Of a stretch of 64,000 nt of DNA, positions 1 to 13,516 are shown piece by piece; within the stretch, counting starts at the first letter, position 1, and the number at the start of each line of letters is the position of its first letter. The stretch is from Fistulifera solaris. Lineage: Eukaryota > Bacillariophyta > Bacillariophyceae > Naviculales > Stauroneidaceae. A program made the position numbers and the translations under genes. Where the stretch lies: positions 1,550,001-1,614,000 of the forward strand of contig AP026123.1 in the NCBI GenBank assembly GCA_030295235.1, written 5' to 3'. Below the pieces are notes generated by a model. The model saw nothing but the letters and a program-made list of their open reading frames with translations. It did no database searches and was not told the origin of the DNA.

Positions 1-116
1 TTTTCGCATCTACATTGCACAGATGTCAACGTTCCCTTGTCCACCGTATTAGCTTCGTATTCGGAAGTAATAGCCGCCTTCGAGTTGAAAACAAAACGTT
101 GTTGGTACAAATGTAG

Positions 117-430
117 CAGCGCTTCGAATGTCTACGTACTTTCACGTGGCTCTCGTAGGGAAATTTATCGACAGAGGGGGAACCCGGATATCGAGTAAAT
201 TCGATCACGCCATCTTTCGCGTCGCTTGGACGCCAATGTCAATGTTACTGTGCCCAACATCGCTAATGCGTGCCATGTGCCATGCAACAAAAACCAAATC
301 GATCTTGGTTGGACAGTAGTGAAACACAAATGAGTAAAAAGATACAACGCTTCCAATGTCTACGCGCTTTGCACGTAGCCGCCCTAGGAAATTTATCTCT
401 ACAGGGGTACCCGGATATTCTCTAATTTTT
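117..430. repeat. Diverged direct duplication of about 85 bp, spacing 228 bp
   Basis: Bases 117-200 and 345-430 are two diverged copies of one stretch. Shared words include AATGTCTACG, GGAAATTTATC and CCCGGATAT, in the same order and with the same spacing. The copies lie just upstream of the plastid reductase gene, so they could be duplicated promoter or upstream-UTR sequence. No open frame in bases 1-470 looks coding. A pyrimidine-rich tract ending GCGCAG at about 450 could be a splice acceptor of an untranslated leader exon. Confidence 0.55.
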
Positions 431-470
431 ACATTTTTTATTTTTGCGCAGCTCTTTTCATATTGACACG

Positions 471-1860
471 ATGAACCTTCCATTCTTAGTAGCATGTCTC
501 TTCATTATTGTGCGGCAAACACTATCATTTCGCTCTCCTCAAACTTCTCTCCAACCTTTAAGTCGCAGAGGAGCAGCGGGTAGGCCGCTGGATTATGCGA
601 CAGGATGGCCGCAAAAGTTCCCCGCCAAAGATCATTGCTCGCGGTGTGGTTTGTGTGAAACAACCTTTGTTTCACGTGTCAAAGATGCTTGTGCGTTATT
701 ACCTGAGACCGGTATGAGTCGAATGCACGACTTGGAAGTCAAAGTGCACGGTCGTAGCCGGAATACGCACCATGCAATGGACACAGCCGACGAAGGTCGA
801 TTTGGTGTTTTGCACGAGGAAATGAAACTGGTAAAGGGCGTCGGAATGAATGACTCTCAGTGGACTGGAGTCGTAACATCGATTGCTCTCTCGATGTTAG
901 AAGCAAAGAAAGTTGACGCAGTTGTCTGTATTGCCGGAGAGCAGGATAGTTGGGCTACTCCCGAAGCGATTGTAGCAAAATCTGCGGAACAAATTTTGCG
1001 TGGACGAGGTGTAAAACCTTCTTTGGCTCCCCAGTTTGAAAGTCTTGGATGAAATTAAAGAAGATAGATCGATTCGAAAATTGTTATTTTGTGGAGTAGG
1101 ATGCTCCGTTCAAGCTTTTCGAGCTATTCAAGATGATCTTGATCTTGACGAAGTCTACGTGCTGGGAACGAATTGTGTCGACAACAGCCCGACTCCCAAA
1201 GCAGCTGAAAATTTTGTTCGGGTGGGACTTGGCTTGAAAGATATTGAAGAAGTGAAGGGTTATGAATTCATGCAGGACTTTCGCGTTCACGCAAAGACAA
1301 GTGACGGGTACTTGACGAAGCCGTACTTTTGTTTACCGGGAGTGATTGCTAAGCCATCCATTGCAACATCTTGTTTGGCGTGTTTCGACTACACAAATGG
1401 GCTAGCTGATGTCGTGGTTGGTTACATGGGAGCACCACTGGACTCTGGAAGGCGTATGGACGAATCCTTTCAAACTTTAACAATAAGGAATCAGAAAGGG
1501 GCAGACATGATCGAGACAACCAGAAAACGTGGCCTACTATCAATTGGACCGACAGCAACGGGAAAAGGGAGTTTTGAAGACTTTGCTTTGTCCACATTGA
1601 AGTCAGATGCTATTGTACAGTCGATGATAGGAGGTTCAATTATGGAAAAGGGATTGCCCGATTGGCTTGGTACTATGCTGGCTTTCTTGTTGCAAAGAAT
1701 TGGTCCAACGGGCATAAACTTTGCGAGGTACAGTATCGACTACCATATCCTCCGAAACTACATGCATGTTGTTGGCGAATGGGGAGAAACTTCCGCCAAG
1801 AAATTTGTCCCTGCATATGCCCAGAAGATCATCAAAAGTATCTCGAGAAAGATTCCATGA
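471..1860 (+). CDS. 7-hydroxymethyl chlorophyll a reductase / 8-vinyl reductase (HCAR/BciB family), plastid-targeted; one-base frame break
   Basis: This is a ferredoxin-dependent FeS-flavoprotein of the F420-hydrogenase beta-subunit family, which reduces chlorophyll intermediates in the plastid. Seen: CSRCGLC near residue 55, GVGC in the middle, SCLACFDYTNGLADVVVGY, and a C-terminal SIDYHILRNY block typical of the family. ATG 471 is chosen because the longer frame would start at TTG. It gives a hydrophobic signal peptide followed by TLSF, a plausible bipartite plastid signal. The frame moves once: frame 3 ends with a stop at 1052 and the protein continues in frame 1. Removing one A of GAAAG at 1038-1041 restores a family-like join, and the product is then 462 residues, about the plant HCAR length. 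HCAR and BciB are homologous and I cannot tell which activity applies. The convergent neighbour is the Polo kinase, with a repeat array between them. Confidence 0.85.
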
Positions 1861-2035
1861 CAAATCTTTTGTCACAGATCCATCAGAACAGCGAATACAG
1901 TAGCCGTAAATCTAGAGACCCCTACTAAACTAGTAAGCAGAGATCCTTCTGTAGTTTCCTTGAATGTTCCAATTTCACCCCTCATGTCATAACTCGCGTT
2001 TGACACGGTGTTTTGGATCCTACTGAAATGCTGTG

Positions 2036-2815
2036 CACGTTCGAGAACTTCTGGACACGGTGGTTTTGGATCATAACAAAAGAAGGTGCACGTACCAGAA
2101 ATTCTGGATAAATTATTTCTGATCATACAGAAATTCTGCGGTGCTCCAGAAATTCAGGACCAGTTTTTCTGATCCCCGATGATACTACCGAAATGCTCTG
2201 CACGCTCCAGAAACTCTGGACACGGTGTTTTGGATCCTACCGAAATGCTGTGCACGTTCCAGATCTTTTGGACACGGTGTTTTGGATCGTGACGAAAGAA
2301 AGTGCACGTTCCAGAAATTCTGGATAAATTATTTCTGATCATACAGAAATTCTGCGGTGGTCCAGAAATTCAGGACCAGTTTTTTCGATCCTTCGATGAT
2401 CCTGCCGAAATGCTGTGCACGCTCCAGAAACTCTGGACACTGAGTTTCGGATCCTACCGAAATGCTGTGCACGTTCCAGATCTTTTTGACACGGTATTTT
2501 GGATCGTGATGAAAGAAAGTGCACGTTCCAGAAATTCTGGATAAATTATTTCTGATCATACAGAAATTCTGCGGTGGTCCAGAAATTCTGGACCGGTTTT
2601 TGATCCTTCGTTGATACTACCGAAATGCTGTGCACGCTCCAGAAACTCTGGCCACTGAGTTCGGATCCTACCGAAATGCTGTGCACGTTCCAGATCTTTG
2701 GACACGGTGTTTTTGCATCATAACTCATAACGAAAGAAGGCGCAGATACCAGAAATTCTGGATACGTTATTTCTGCTCCTATAGAAATTTTGTGGAGAGC
2801 CAGAAATTCTAATTG
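2036..2815. repeat. Palindromic minisatellite array 1: about 54-bp subunits in a 216-bp higher-order repeat
   Basis: The array is built on the dyad CCAGAAATTCTGG and variants. A block that begins GTGCACGTTCCAGAAATTCTGG and continues with TTATTTCTGATCATACAG recurs at about 2086, 2302, 2519 and, more diverged, 2728. That gives roughly four copies of a 216-bp unit, each made of about four 54-bp subunits. It sits between the 3' ends of the convergent reductase and Polo kinase genes. Open frames across it are products of repetition and do not look like protein. Confidence 0.85.
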
Positions 2816-3069
2816 AAACGGAGGAACGTTGCAGCTATGAAGAAAGAAAACGAAAGGGTTCACGCAGGACCGAGTGACTGAATGAAAAGGGGGCAGATAG
2901 ACTAGTTGCGTCTGCAAGTTTCTTTTGAACGGCGCTCGAACGGAGAACCAATTTTCTGTTATGATACCAGACGATTTTCACGAACTACGTATTTTCCTGG
3001 CTTACCACTTTCGATCAAGATAAGTGTTGATAGTCACGATTAGTTGCTATAAAGATTAGTTGTTCTTTT

Positions 3070-5621
3070 CTAGCTTTTCTGCCCCGCCAAGAGCTGACTC
3101 ACGATTTCTTTGGTATACTTTAGGCGCTTTTCAATTTCAGACGACGTTCCAACAAGATCATCCGTCAAGCAATATGTGGCTCGAACTCGACTTTTGTCCA
3201 CATACGTTACGAAACGAGTGTCGGGAGTCAACAAGACTTCGGTTTGATCATAGAAGACAACTTGAATTGTCTGGTCGCTGAGACGAAACAAAATGGCGTG
3301 CTTTGTCTGAACCCATTTCTTGACGTAAATCAAATCGCCGTCGGCCGTCTTGGCACTTCCAAAGAACAGAGGTCCTTTGTCGTGATGTTCTTCAGCAGCT
3401 TTCTTCTGCTGATCGATCAAATAATTGCGGAAGTGGGTCAATAGGGTCACCTTCTTCTTCAGAGCCTCTGGGTAGGATACTAGAGTGTACGTGTCAATCG
3501 TTGTCTCAGGACGCCGACTTGTGGAAGCGTTCTTCTCATCTCTTTACGTTCAATGTATTGAAAGCAGTCCCCTTCGGATTCTAAAGCAGTCTTTGTGGAA
3601 TCATTGAAGTAAACGCCCGATCCACCGTCGTTCAGCAAAAACCCCAAGCCATATTTGCTCGTATAGTCAACGTATCGAATAACCCATTTTTGCGGCCCGT
3701 TCTGAGAAGAAACTTGTTGAAGCGAATGTGCGCGGTAGCTACCTTTGCGCGAATTAGCGATCGCTAGAACAGTGTCAAGCTGGTCGACCATATTGCGTAC
3801 AACATCGAAATCATTATCAGCTAACATGACACAATTTTCAGGGCTTTTGGAAGACACGCTGGGTGCTTTTGACATTTGCATGGCCGGGGAGGCAAGAGAG
3901 AGACTTGCGGTCCGAGTGACCAAGACATCGTCAGACGCTACCTCTGCAAAGGGCTTTGGAGATGCAACAATTTTCGGTTCGTCTCGCTCGGCTCTGATTC
4001 ATCGTATATTTGGAATTCGGAGGAGACGGCGGCTTTCTTGCTTGACATCCCTTTAGCGGGTACCAACATTGTGTTCATGTTGCGATTCGAATCCCCCTCG
4101 CGATCTCCCCTTCAAGGGTTTAAAGGATGATGTCGTACTTCTTGGCATGTTCGGATGGCGAGCGCCAAAAGGATGCCGCGAAGTAAAGCGAGGTAGAGAC
4201 GCCTTGCTGGATGTAGCAGATGTAGCATCACCCTCACAGACCAAAATGCCGAATTCATTTTCTTGCCAAACGGGCACTCGATGAAGAAGACTGGACGGAA
4301 GGTATTGAGGAAGCGGATTATCACTGAGGAAAGGATGTGCCATGATGGTCTCTAAGGAAGGCCTATCTTTGGGGTCACTTTGCAGTATGGAACGAATCAG
4401 ATCTTTAACACTTTCAGAGAGCTCCAACGCAGCTGGGAAGCTATATTCGTTTGCCAAAATCCGCTGATAAGTTGCTTTTACGTCCTTTGCTTCGTAAGGA
4501 GGTTTCCCAACCAGCATCGTGTACAAAATGACTCCAATTGACCAGACGTCGACCTCAAAAGAGTGACCTCGTTTCGACTTATCGCCCTGAATGATTTCGG
4601 GTGCTATGTAGTTGGGAGTACCACAAATAGTCTTCCGCTTTTCATCACGGTCCTCTACTCGAGTCGCCAGCCCGAAATCGCCGACCTTCAGTTCCATGTC
4701 TCGGTCAAGAAAAAGATTTCCCAGTTTGAGATCACGATGGATCACAGAGTTATCATGCATGAACTTAACGGAATCGAGAAGGTGACTCAAAAAATATGCA
4801 GCTTCAGGTTCGGTTAATCGTTTCCGTCGCTTAATCATTTCGTTTAGACTTTGGTTGTGGCAAAGCTCCAGCAAAATATAACAGTTACTGCGGTCCTCAA
4901 AGTAGTGCTTGTATTGACAGATGTGTCGATGTTTGAGGGTGCGATGAACTTTGATCTCTGTTTGTAGCTGAAAAAACACAGTCATGTCAGCGTTACCTAG
5001 CACTTGAAAAATCTTAAATTCTTCGCATCGCAAACTTACCTTTTGACGGGCTCGAGCTTTGACTAGATTTGATTTCCCCACCACTTTAACTGCGTATTGC
5101 TTTCCAGTATCCATTGCTGTGCACAAGTAAACTTTGGCAAATCCTCCTTTTCCGAGCATTCGACCACGAAGATATTGATGTATTGTGTGACCCTCACCAT
5201 CTGGGCATCTCCGTTTTTCTTCAATCATGATATCCTGGCTACCGTCATCGGAGGTCGCTGCCCGAGACGAAGCTGTCTTTTCCGATGCGCGAAGGAGGGA
5301 GGAAGAAACCGTATTGCGAAATCCAGAGCCCGTGTCGTTTCGTGCTTCGACAGTGCTTCGAGTACCCCGTGACGACACATCTCCTTGCGATATTACAAGC
5401 GGATAGGCCTGCGAAGATGACGAATACTCTTCTGCGTTAGAAGACGCTGAAGCATAGGTTCCTGACATCACCATGGCCTGGTTTTGTGCGTTGCTTCGAT
5501 TTTGACTGGAAGCGTTAACCATCGATCGGCTACCGTAGACTGTCTGGGGAAACTTGTTTGAATCAGATCGAGAATCTCGGAAAGGCGGAATGGTATCGAT
5601 TATCTCCAGTGCTGTAGACAT
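3070..5621 (-). CDS. PLK: Polo-like kinase (kinase domain plus two polo boxes); two introns and one frame break
   Basis: This is a cell-cycle Ser/Thr kinase. The kinase domain (about residues 150-400) has GKGGFAKVY, YAVKVV, HRDLKLGN, DFG and TICGTPNYIAPE. Polo box 1 contains KWVIRYVDYTSKYGLGF and FNDST, and polo box 2 begins at VTLLTHFRNYLIDQQ. Intron 4968-5039 (72 bases, GTAAG...TTTTTCAG) interrupts KARARQ/LQTEIK and is open in frame, so retention would add 24 residues. A second intron at 3944-4063 (120 bases) is proposed from GT/AG and frame, less surely. At about 3535-3545 the polo box 1 frame runs to a stop at 3480 while the linker and polo box 2 continue one frame over, as if a base were missing. 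The expected product is about 786 residues. Residues matching the phosphopeptide pincer of human PLK1 (W414, H538, K540) seem to be Y, Q and E. Confidence 0.93.
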
Positions 5622-6347
5622 GTTGAAGTGAACTGAGGATTAGCAATCCGTTCGAAGCAGAAAATAACTTTTGACGGCTAGATCCGACAACAAGCAAGAG
5701 CGGAAAATCACCAGTAGTGCCTGATGCGATGCGGACAAACGTATAACGAGAGCTTCACAAGTATGATGTTTGCTTTTCAATGTCAAGACCGAAAAGAGAC
5801 AGTAAGAAAGTGATTTTAACGAATCCTAAACACGTCTTCTTGGTTCGAACATAGGCATAAAAACGGCATAACCATGTGAGGGAAAAGAGAGATCTGGAAA
5901 CGGACAACGAACAAAAGTCAAGCTGGCGCGAAAATGGAAATTCAAACGAACCGGTACCAAAATACCGTATCTGCGCTTGTAATTTCTAAAATATACCGTA
6001 TACATACATTCAGGTCGGTAATCACAAGCCGTAAGTAAGACGTTTTAAACAATACGCCGAAACATCATTCAAAGCCTGACACAGATTACATTGTTGCAGC
6101 CTGCGCGGCGCCGCGCGATGCGCGATAGAAAGGACCACAAGGCGGGAGTGAGCCTCAATCACTAATTCGACGTTATCCATGATCGACGTCCGCGAGGCGC
6201 GAGGCATGTTTTTGTTGTAAGTTACAGTATTGTTGTCTTCATTTACTGTAAATAATCCATTTGGTTGTGTTATCCCATTAGTTGTTTTGCATCATCAGCT
6301 CCCCTCTTTCACGTCGCCCACTGAAGAGGGAGAACGCACTGCGCAGA
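5622..6347. other. Intergenic region with a GC-rich palindrome
   Basis: This is the shared 5' region of the Polo kinase (-) and a small membrane-protein gene (+). I see no coding frame. A perfect 14-base palindrome, GCGCGGC/GCCGCGC, lies at 6103-6116 in otherwise average-composition DNA. Confidence 0.5.
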
Positions 6348-6866
6348 ATGACATCAACCAACTCTCACCGGCAGCAATTAGATCAGCTTTTTGCGTTTGA
6401 CAGTATCGCCTCTGTTGTTTTTGGTGTATTGGCACTTTTATCTCCTCATCACATGGTCGAACAGCTTGGCGGAGGATACAGCCACTCGACACACGAAGCG
6501 TTACGGTACGTGACTCTGTGTGTCGAATGTTATACGGAGTATTCTGTATCTCGATTGTCGTTCTTATTATTATTCCGCAGTCTATACGGGTGTTTGCGTT
6601 TGGCTTGCGGATGGATACTCTGGCATGTAAGGAGGGTCGATGACGGGATTTTTCGCCGTCACGTATGTGAAGCACTGCTTACTTGCTACATCCTACAGTC
6701 GTTGGCTGTAATGAGAGCTCAATTCACTGACAAACACGTGCTGGTCAACTGGATAGCTATCCTGATCTTGCTGGGTCTGTCTGCCGCGTACGGTTCTTTC
6801 AGATTTGGAAGCGGAGGGCATATGATAAAAGTTTACGAACTTCCTACCTCTGGGACTTTACAATAG
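6348..6866 (+). CDS. Small multi-pass membrane protein, function unknown
   Basis: ATG 6348 is chosen because the longer frame begins at TTG. An intron at 6506-6580 (75 bases, GTACGTG...TTCCGCAG) joins EALR to LYGCLRLACGWILW. It is a multiple of three and lacks stops, so the genomic frame stays open through it. The spliced product is 147 residues with about four hydrophobic segments (near FGVLALLSP, LYGCLRLACGWILW, ALLTCYILQSLAV and WIAILILLGLSA). The pattern resembles small four-helix membrane proteins found across plants and algae, but I cannot name the family. Its 3' end faces MCM3. Confidence 0.75.
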   Translation: MTSTNSHRQQLDQLFAFDSIASVVFGVLALLSPHHMVEQLGGGYSHSTHEALRYVTLCVECYTEYSVSRLSFLLLFRSLYGCLRLACGWILWHVRRVDDGIFRRHVCEALLTCYILQSLAVMRAQFTDKHVLVNWIAILILLGLSAAYGSFRFGSGGHMIKVYELPTSGTLQ

Positions 6867-7255
6867 CAGAGACTTTATGACCTGCTTCGATTAATCGTCC
6901 GATGTCCGATACGACGCTCGAGAGCATGAATATGTTTCGACCGCTTTCCGACTCTCGCAGCCAAAGGTATGATAATTGGTTTTCCTACTCACAGAATGCA
7001 ACAACACGGATTTACAATTAACCAACAAACTATGTACATTCTTTGTTCCACCCTCTAACAGTTCTAACAATCAAAAATTATCAATCATCGCACGCACCCA
7101 AGTTCCGTCTACTTCCGTAACTAAACTACAATTACATTCATTCATGGAAACGTTCCAATCAGATTATTTTGATAAGCTTTATGATTACAAAACTAGAAGG
7201 GTATGACCAGACCAGGGCGGAACCTCCTCATAGCAATGAGTTATAACTCATTGCC
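6867..7255. other. Convergent intergenic region with a perfect 22-bp palindrome
   Basis: This is AT-rich sequence between the convergent membrane-protein gene and MCM3. Bases 7233-7254 form a perfect palindrome (GCAATGAGTTA and its reverse complement), ending one base before the MCM3 stop codon. Nothing else recognisable; the 76-residue open frame at 6976-7206 is low-complexity and not convincing. Confidence 0.6.
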
Positions 7256-9742
<2,487 letters not shown>

Positions 9743-10350
9743 TTTGAACACTAATTATAAATTATGTGCGCAATAGTTATTATTCGTCTGGTAAACCAAT
9801 ACGTTGTTGTTTGCTTCACGACGGCCTTGTTGGACCAAAACAATCAAGTGCGAAGTAAAAACAACAAGGTGAACGCTTCTGTTTCCTCGTCGGCAATGCC
9901 CGCGTCTTCCATCCAACGATGCATGGCTGACATAGCCATCGGATTCAAACTTGAGTACATGTAGAGAGAGAGTATATCATACTTAGGACACAGCTGTATT
10001 TCATTTAATGTAGCCTTGAGCTGGCGCGCGACATACTATCAGTTTTGTGTAGCCAGCAATTTAAATGACACCGGACCCTGCCGGGCTCGCTTTCCCGACC
10101 GGCTCGGAAAAGTACACTTTTGTATTGGAAAGAGGGAACGGTTTGATTCGTGATTCAAGTTCTTGTTTCAATCACAGACTTTTTAGTGATATCACAAACG
10201 TGAATGAGAGCTCTCTCGAAACAAGACAGAAGGGTTTCGGCTGCGTTCGATCCAGATCAGCGGCTTTTCACAGCGAAAAACACCATGATCATATCGTCTG
10301 AATTCTGTAATTATTACTTGCCCCATCAACAACGCTTATAACAAAACAAA
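9743..10350. other. Divergent promoter region MCM3 / Rpn10
   Basis: About 600 bases separate the start codons of MCM3 (-) and the Rpn10 gene (+), so both promoters must lie here. I see no coding frame with protein-like composition and no repeat or clear motif. Confidence 0.5.
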
Positions 10351-11518
10351 ATGCCTCTCGAGTCATGTATGATCCTGTTGGACTGTTCCGAGTACATGAG
10401 GAACGGTGATTACATTCCGACGCGACTCGAAGCACAAGTCGATGCAGCGAACATGCTGGTCGGGGCCAAGACACAGTCGCATCCCGAATCGACTGTAGGC
10501 ATTAGCGCAGGAACGGAACTTCTATTGAGCCCAACGACCGATGTCGGTATGATGCTGCGAGCCATTCACGGTCTGAAATTCACGTCAAGCGTAGACGATT
10601 TGTGCGCCGCGGTGCAGGTCGCGGGTCTCGCGTTAAAGCACCGTCGCAACAAAAATGGATCGCAGCGAATTATTGCGTTCGTCGGATCTCCTCTCACGGA
10701 TGTAGAAACACGAGCACTTCAAAAGGCGGGTCGACAACTGAAGAAAAATAACGTAGCAATCGATGTTGTGGCGTTGGGCGAGCTCGAGACGAACGAAGAA
10801 AAATTGCGTGAATTGGTAGATGCCGCTAACGGACGTTCGGATGAAGGTGGAGAGCGTACTTGTCACTTGGTCACAATTCCAGCGGGTGTTTTACCCAGTG
10901 ATGTGCTGGCGAACAGTCCCGTACTTGCGGCTGATGGGGAGCTTATGCCGCTGCAGCGGGGGCCATGGCAACGAGCGGATTTGATGGCGGAAATCAGTTT
11001 GCCGAGTTTGGCGGAGTGGACCCCAACATGGACCCCGAATTGGCAATGGCACTGCGTGTGAGTATGGAAGAAGAGCGCGTCCGACAAGAACGTGCTACCG
11101 CTGCGGCAGCACAAGAAGAAAGCAAAGACACTGACATGGCGGATGCAGCTACGGCTGATGCGGGTCTTTCGGAGGAAGATGCCCTTTGCAGCAAGCTTTA
11201 GCCATGTCAATGCAAGAAAATGATCCGGTACCTTCGGGAGACACAAAACCATCGGCTGCAGCTACCATGATGGAGACGGATGATGACGAAGATGCCGCCA
11301 TGCTCATGGCAATTCAAATGTCTATGCAAACAGAAGAGAATGATTCAAAACCATCTCAGGAAAGTACATCAAATCAGCAGTTTCAAGACCCTGCTTTTGT
11401 TAGCGAGCTCTTAGGATCGATGCCCGGTGTCGATGCAAACGATCCGGAAATTCAGGAAGCGCTAAGAAAGGCAGCCGCCAAGAAAGAAGAAGAGAAGGAC
11501 AAGAAAGGAGACAATTAG
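10351..11518 (+). CDS. RPN10: 26S proteasome regulatory subunit Rpn10 (S5a); two frame breaks
   Basis: This is the ubiquitin receptor of the proteasome 19S particle. The N-terminal VWA domain starts ESCMILLDCSEYMRNGDYIP and contains ENTVGISAG-type and IIAFVGSPL strands. It is followed by an Ala/Gly linker and three ubiquitin-interacting motifs: DPELAMALRVSMEEE, QQALAMSMQEN and AAMLMAIQMSMQTEEN. The C-terminus is a charged KKEEEKDKK tail. The three parts lie in frames 1, 3 and 2. A missing G at GGGG 10936-10939 and a missing T at TTT 11185-11187 would join them into 389 residues. The second break falls inside a UIM, so it cannot be an intron. ATG 10351 gives the standard N-terminus. Confidence 0.94.
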
Positions 11519-12190
11519 ATCCGTAAATTACTAGTTTTATCAATTAGTTGAAAGCTCCTTCGTTTCACTTTTAATGACCTTAGAGTCCAGCCATCGTCAT
11601 TTTGCCCCTTAGACAATTTGCTCAAGAAATATACCTTGTACCGTCTGATATCAAGATCTCGAATACAGTTGATGTGGCTGAGGGGGCTTCTTGCTCCTTT
11701 ATAACAACATCCGCGGAGTACTTTTCAAAGTTACTTCGCAGAAATACAATTATCTAGTAGACTAGTTTACCTTCGAAGAGATGACATGCAAGAACCGATT
11801 ATTCCCGAGTAATAACGAACCGTCTATTTGTCGAATGGAAGCCCGATTATGACTTTAATTTCAAACCTTTGTCAATTATTTTTAAAGAATACTCTATCAC
11901 TTAGATTCATGTATGACTAGTATTTGATTTTGCAATGCATTTCTTGGTTTTAATGTTGAAAATCGTCCCAAGTCCTCGACAATTGATTACTATCGCTCAA
12001 AGTGTTGTCCGTTTTGGCCATGAATGACTAGATTTCAGTCATGAAAGCGTTGAGAATTATTTCGCATTTCGCGAACATAATAAAAACACGACGCGTAACG
12101 CGTATAAAAACGACCATGGTGTCAACCCCGCTTTTGAAGCAAAGAACTCACGTGTAAATTTCATTTACATTCAATTATTGATCCCCAACA
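11519..12190. other. Intergenic region with a dispersed-repeat motif
   Basis: This is AT-rich and noncoding as far as I can see. At 12025-12047 it carries GATTTCAGTCATGAAAGCG, a variant of the Y motif that recurs near 33.05, 33.27, 43.2, 43.42 and 63.81 kb. A short inverted repeat, ACGCGTAACGCGT, lies at about 12091-12103. Confidence 0.5.
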
Positions 12191-12616
12191 ATGCTTCACA
12201 TACTGTACATGCTCCACAAACTGCAAAAGCTCTTTCTCAAGATATATCACGCGCAAGACAAGCGTGTGATTATTGAAGAGTTAGGGATTTCCGGAAGCAT
12301 CTTGTTCGTCATCGTTGTCGTAAGCCTTATCTATTGTATCACATCTCGCGTCTTCCGACATTTCGAGGTTCGAGAATACGATGATCTGAGAGACTTTCTT
12401 CTCGAAGCGGGTGACAACGAAGTGGGTCATGTCCATGAACCAGATGAAGAAGGGGGAATGCTTGAAGCTTCTCTGGATGATTTATTCCCTAACGTCCTTG
12501 CTACGGATAAAGATAAGAAAAAGAAACAGAAGGGGCAGCGTAGAAGGAATACAACTTCCGAAGAAGCGAAAGAAGGTGATGTTGAAGCACCAGAAGATGC
12601 GGAAGAAAACGAGTAA
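12191..12616 (+). CDS. Small single-pass membrane protein with acidic tail
   Basis: This 141-residue protein has one strong membrane segment at about residues 35-52 (SILFVIVVVSLIYCI). It is followed by a charged tail with a lysine cluster (DKDKKKKQKGQRRR) and a Glu-rich C-terminus. ATG 12191 is the first in frame after an AT-rich leader. I do not recognise a family. The lysine/glutamate-rich tail looks disordered and cytosolic, but topology is an inference. Confidence 0.65.
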   Translation: MLHILYMLHKLQKLFLKIYHAQDKRVIIEELGISGSILFVIVVVSLIYCITSRVFRHFEVREYDDLRDFLLEAGDNEVGHVHEPDEEGGMLEASLDDLFPNVLATDKDKKKKQKGQRRRNTTSEEAKEGDVEAPEDAEENE

Positions 12617-12856
12617 TGCAACGAATCGTCGTGCATTACCAATGAAGGAGCTGTTGAGAAAAGTGCGGTGTCTAAAATAATACTCCGTATATCTATTTCT
12701 CTGTTCTAGCACTACATTATTTAAGCTGTGTGTTGTGTTGTAATTGCTTTTCGAGCCCATGTGCAATAATAAAATTCGCCTCTACATCGAAATGCCGTTC
12801 GTTGTACCGTGCGTGAAGGACGCCATCCGTTTCATTCGTCTCACCTACCACGAAGC

Positions 12857-13516
12857 TTATAACTCTATCTGAGACGACGCAAAAACCTTTCGCACACTTG
12901 TAGCATTAGAGATCTCAGCTTCACGTCGTCGAAAAATGTCCAAGGGAGTCTCAGAAGTCGTATCTTTCATTTCAACAGCTTGTGGGGCAAATTCAAGAAG
13001 CTGGGACAAAAGCGCTAGAGGAATACAATCATGCCGCGCCATCAAATAATGCAACGGAGTCCTCCATTCCATGGTATCTGCCAGTTGAACCACCGAGCGG
13101 TTCGCGTCAACAATGCGCATCGCAATAGCCGTGTCCGAGTTACTATTCACTGTTTCGTCGTTTCCTGACGTGACATAAAGTTCCATGCAAACAATGTGCA
13201 AAGCCGTCCTCCCAAAAGCATCCTTAACCGAAGTGATTGAATGGTTCGCCTCGAGAATGCTTTCTACCGCTTTTCGCTTCCATTCCTGCATGTAACTTCG
13301 GGTCGTTTCATCGGCACAGCGCGTCGAATGTCGCAATAGCCGATGCAACGCCGTATCATGAGGAGGATACTTGTGTACATAAGCGGTTTCTTTCGGATGA
13401 GATCGACATCGCGCTGGAATCAAATCCCAATTATTTCCCGAAGATGCATATTTGTAGAGTTTGGGCAAACGGAAGCGTTCGTAAAGGCGTAAGCGACCTG
13501 TTCGCGATAGCAGCAT
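12857..13516 (-). CDS. Ankyrin-repeat protein
   Basis: This 219-residue protein has ankyrin-type helices: HDTALHRLLRH, DAFGRTALHIVCMEL, MEWRTPLHYLMARHD and TTSETPLDIFRRRE. The opening segment NWDLIPARCRSHPKE followed by HDTALH resembles ankyrin proteins repeatedly seen in diatom genomes (from memory, not checked). It is probably a protein-interaction scaffold; no catalytic domain is visible. The start is uncertain: an ATG at 13536 in another frame also reads plausibly (MTGDQLQCCYRE), which could mean one more frame slip near the N-terminus. Confidence 0.75.
   Translation of the reverse strand: MLLSRTGRLRLYERFRLPKLYKYASSGNNWDLIPARCRSHPKETAYVHKYPPHDTALHRLLRHSTRCADETTRSYMQEWKRKAVESILEANHSITSVKDAFGRTALHIVCMELYVTSGNDETVNSNSDTAIAMRIVDANRSVVQLADTMEWRTPLHYLMARHDCIPLALLSQLLEFAPQAVEMKDTTSETPLDIFRRREAEISNATSVRKVFASSQIEL

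Noticed and set aside
2036-2815. Array 1 considered as a CRISPR array
   Set aside because: Repeats and spacers are not separable: both parts recur, the higher-order period is 216 bp, the setting is eukaryotic and there are no cas genes.
6022-6207. 61-codon minus-strand frame between Polo kinase and the membrane protein
   Set aside because: Short, spans a GC palindrome, no recognisable motif.
10936-11187. Rpn10 frame changes explained by introns
   Set aside because: No GT-AG pair fits, and one change falls inside a ubiquitin-interacting motif whose residues continue without a gap one frame over.
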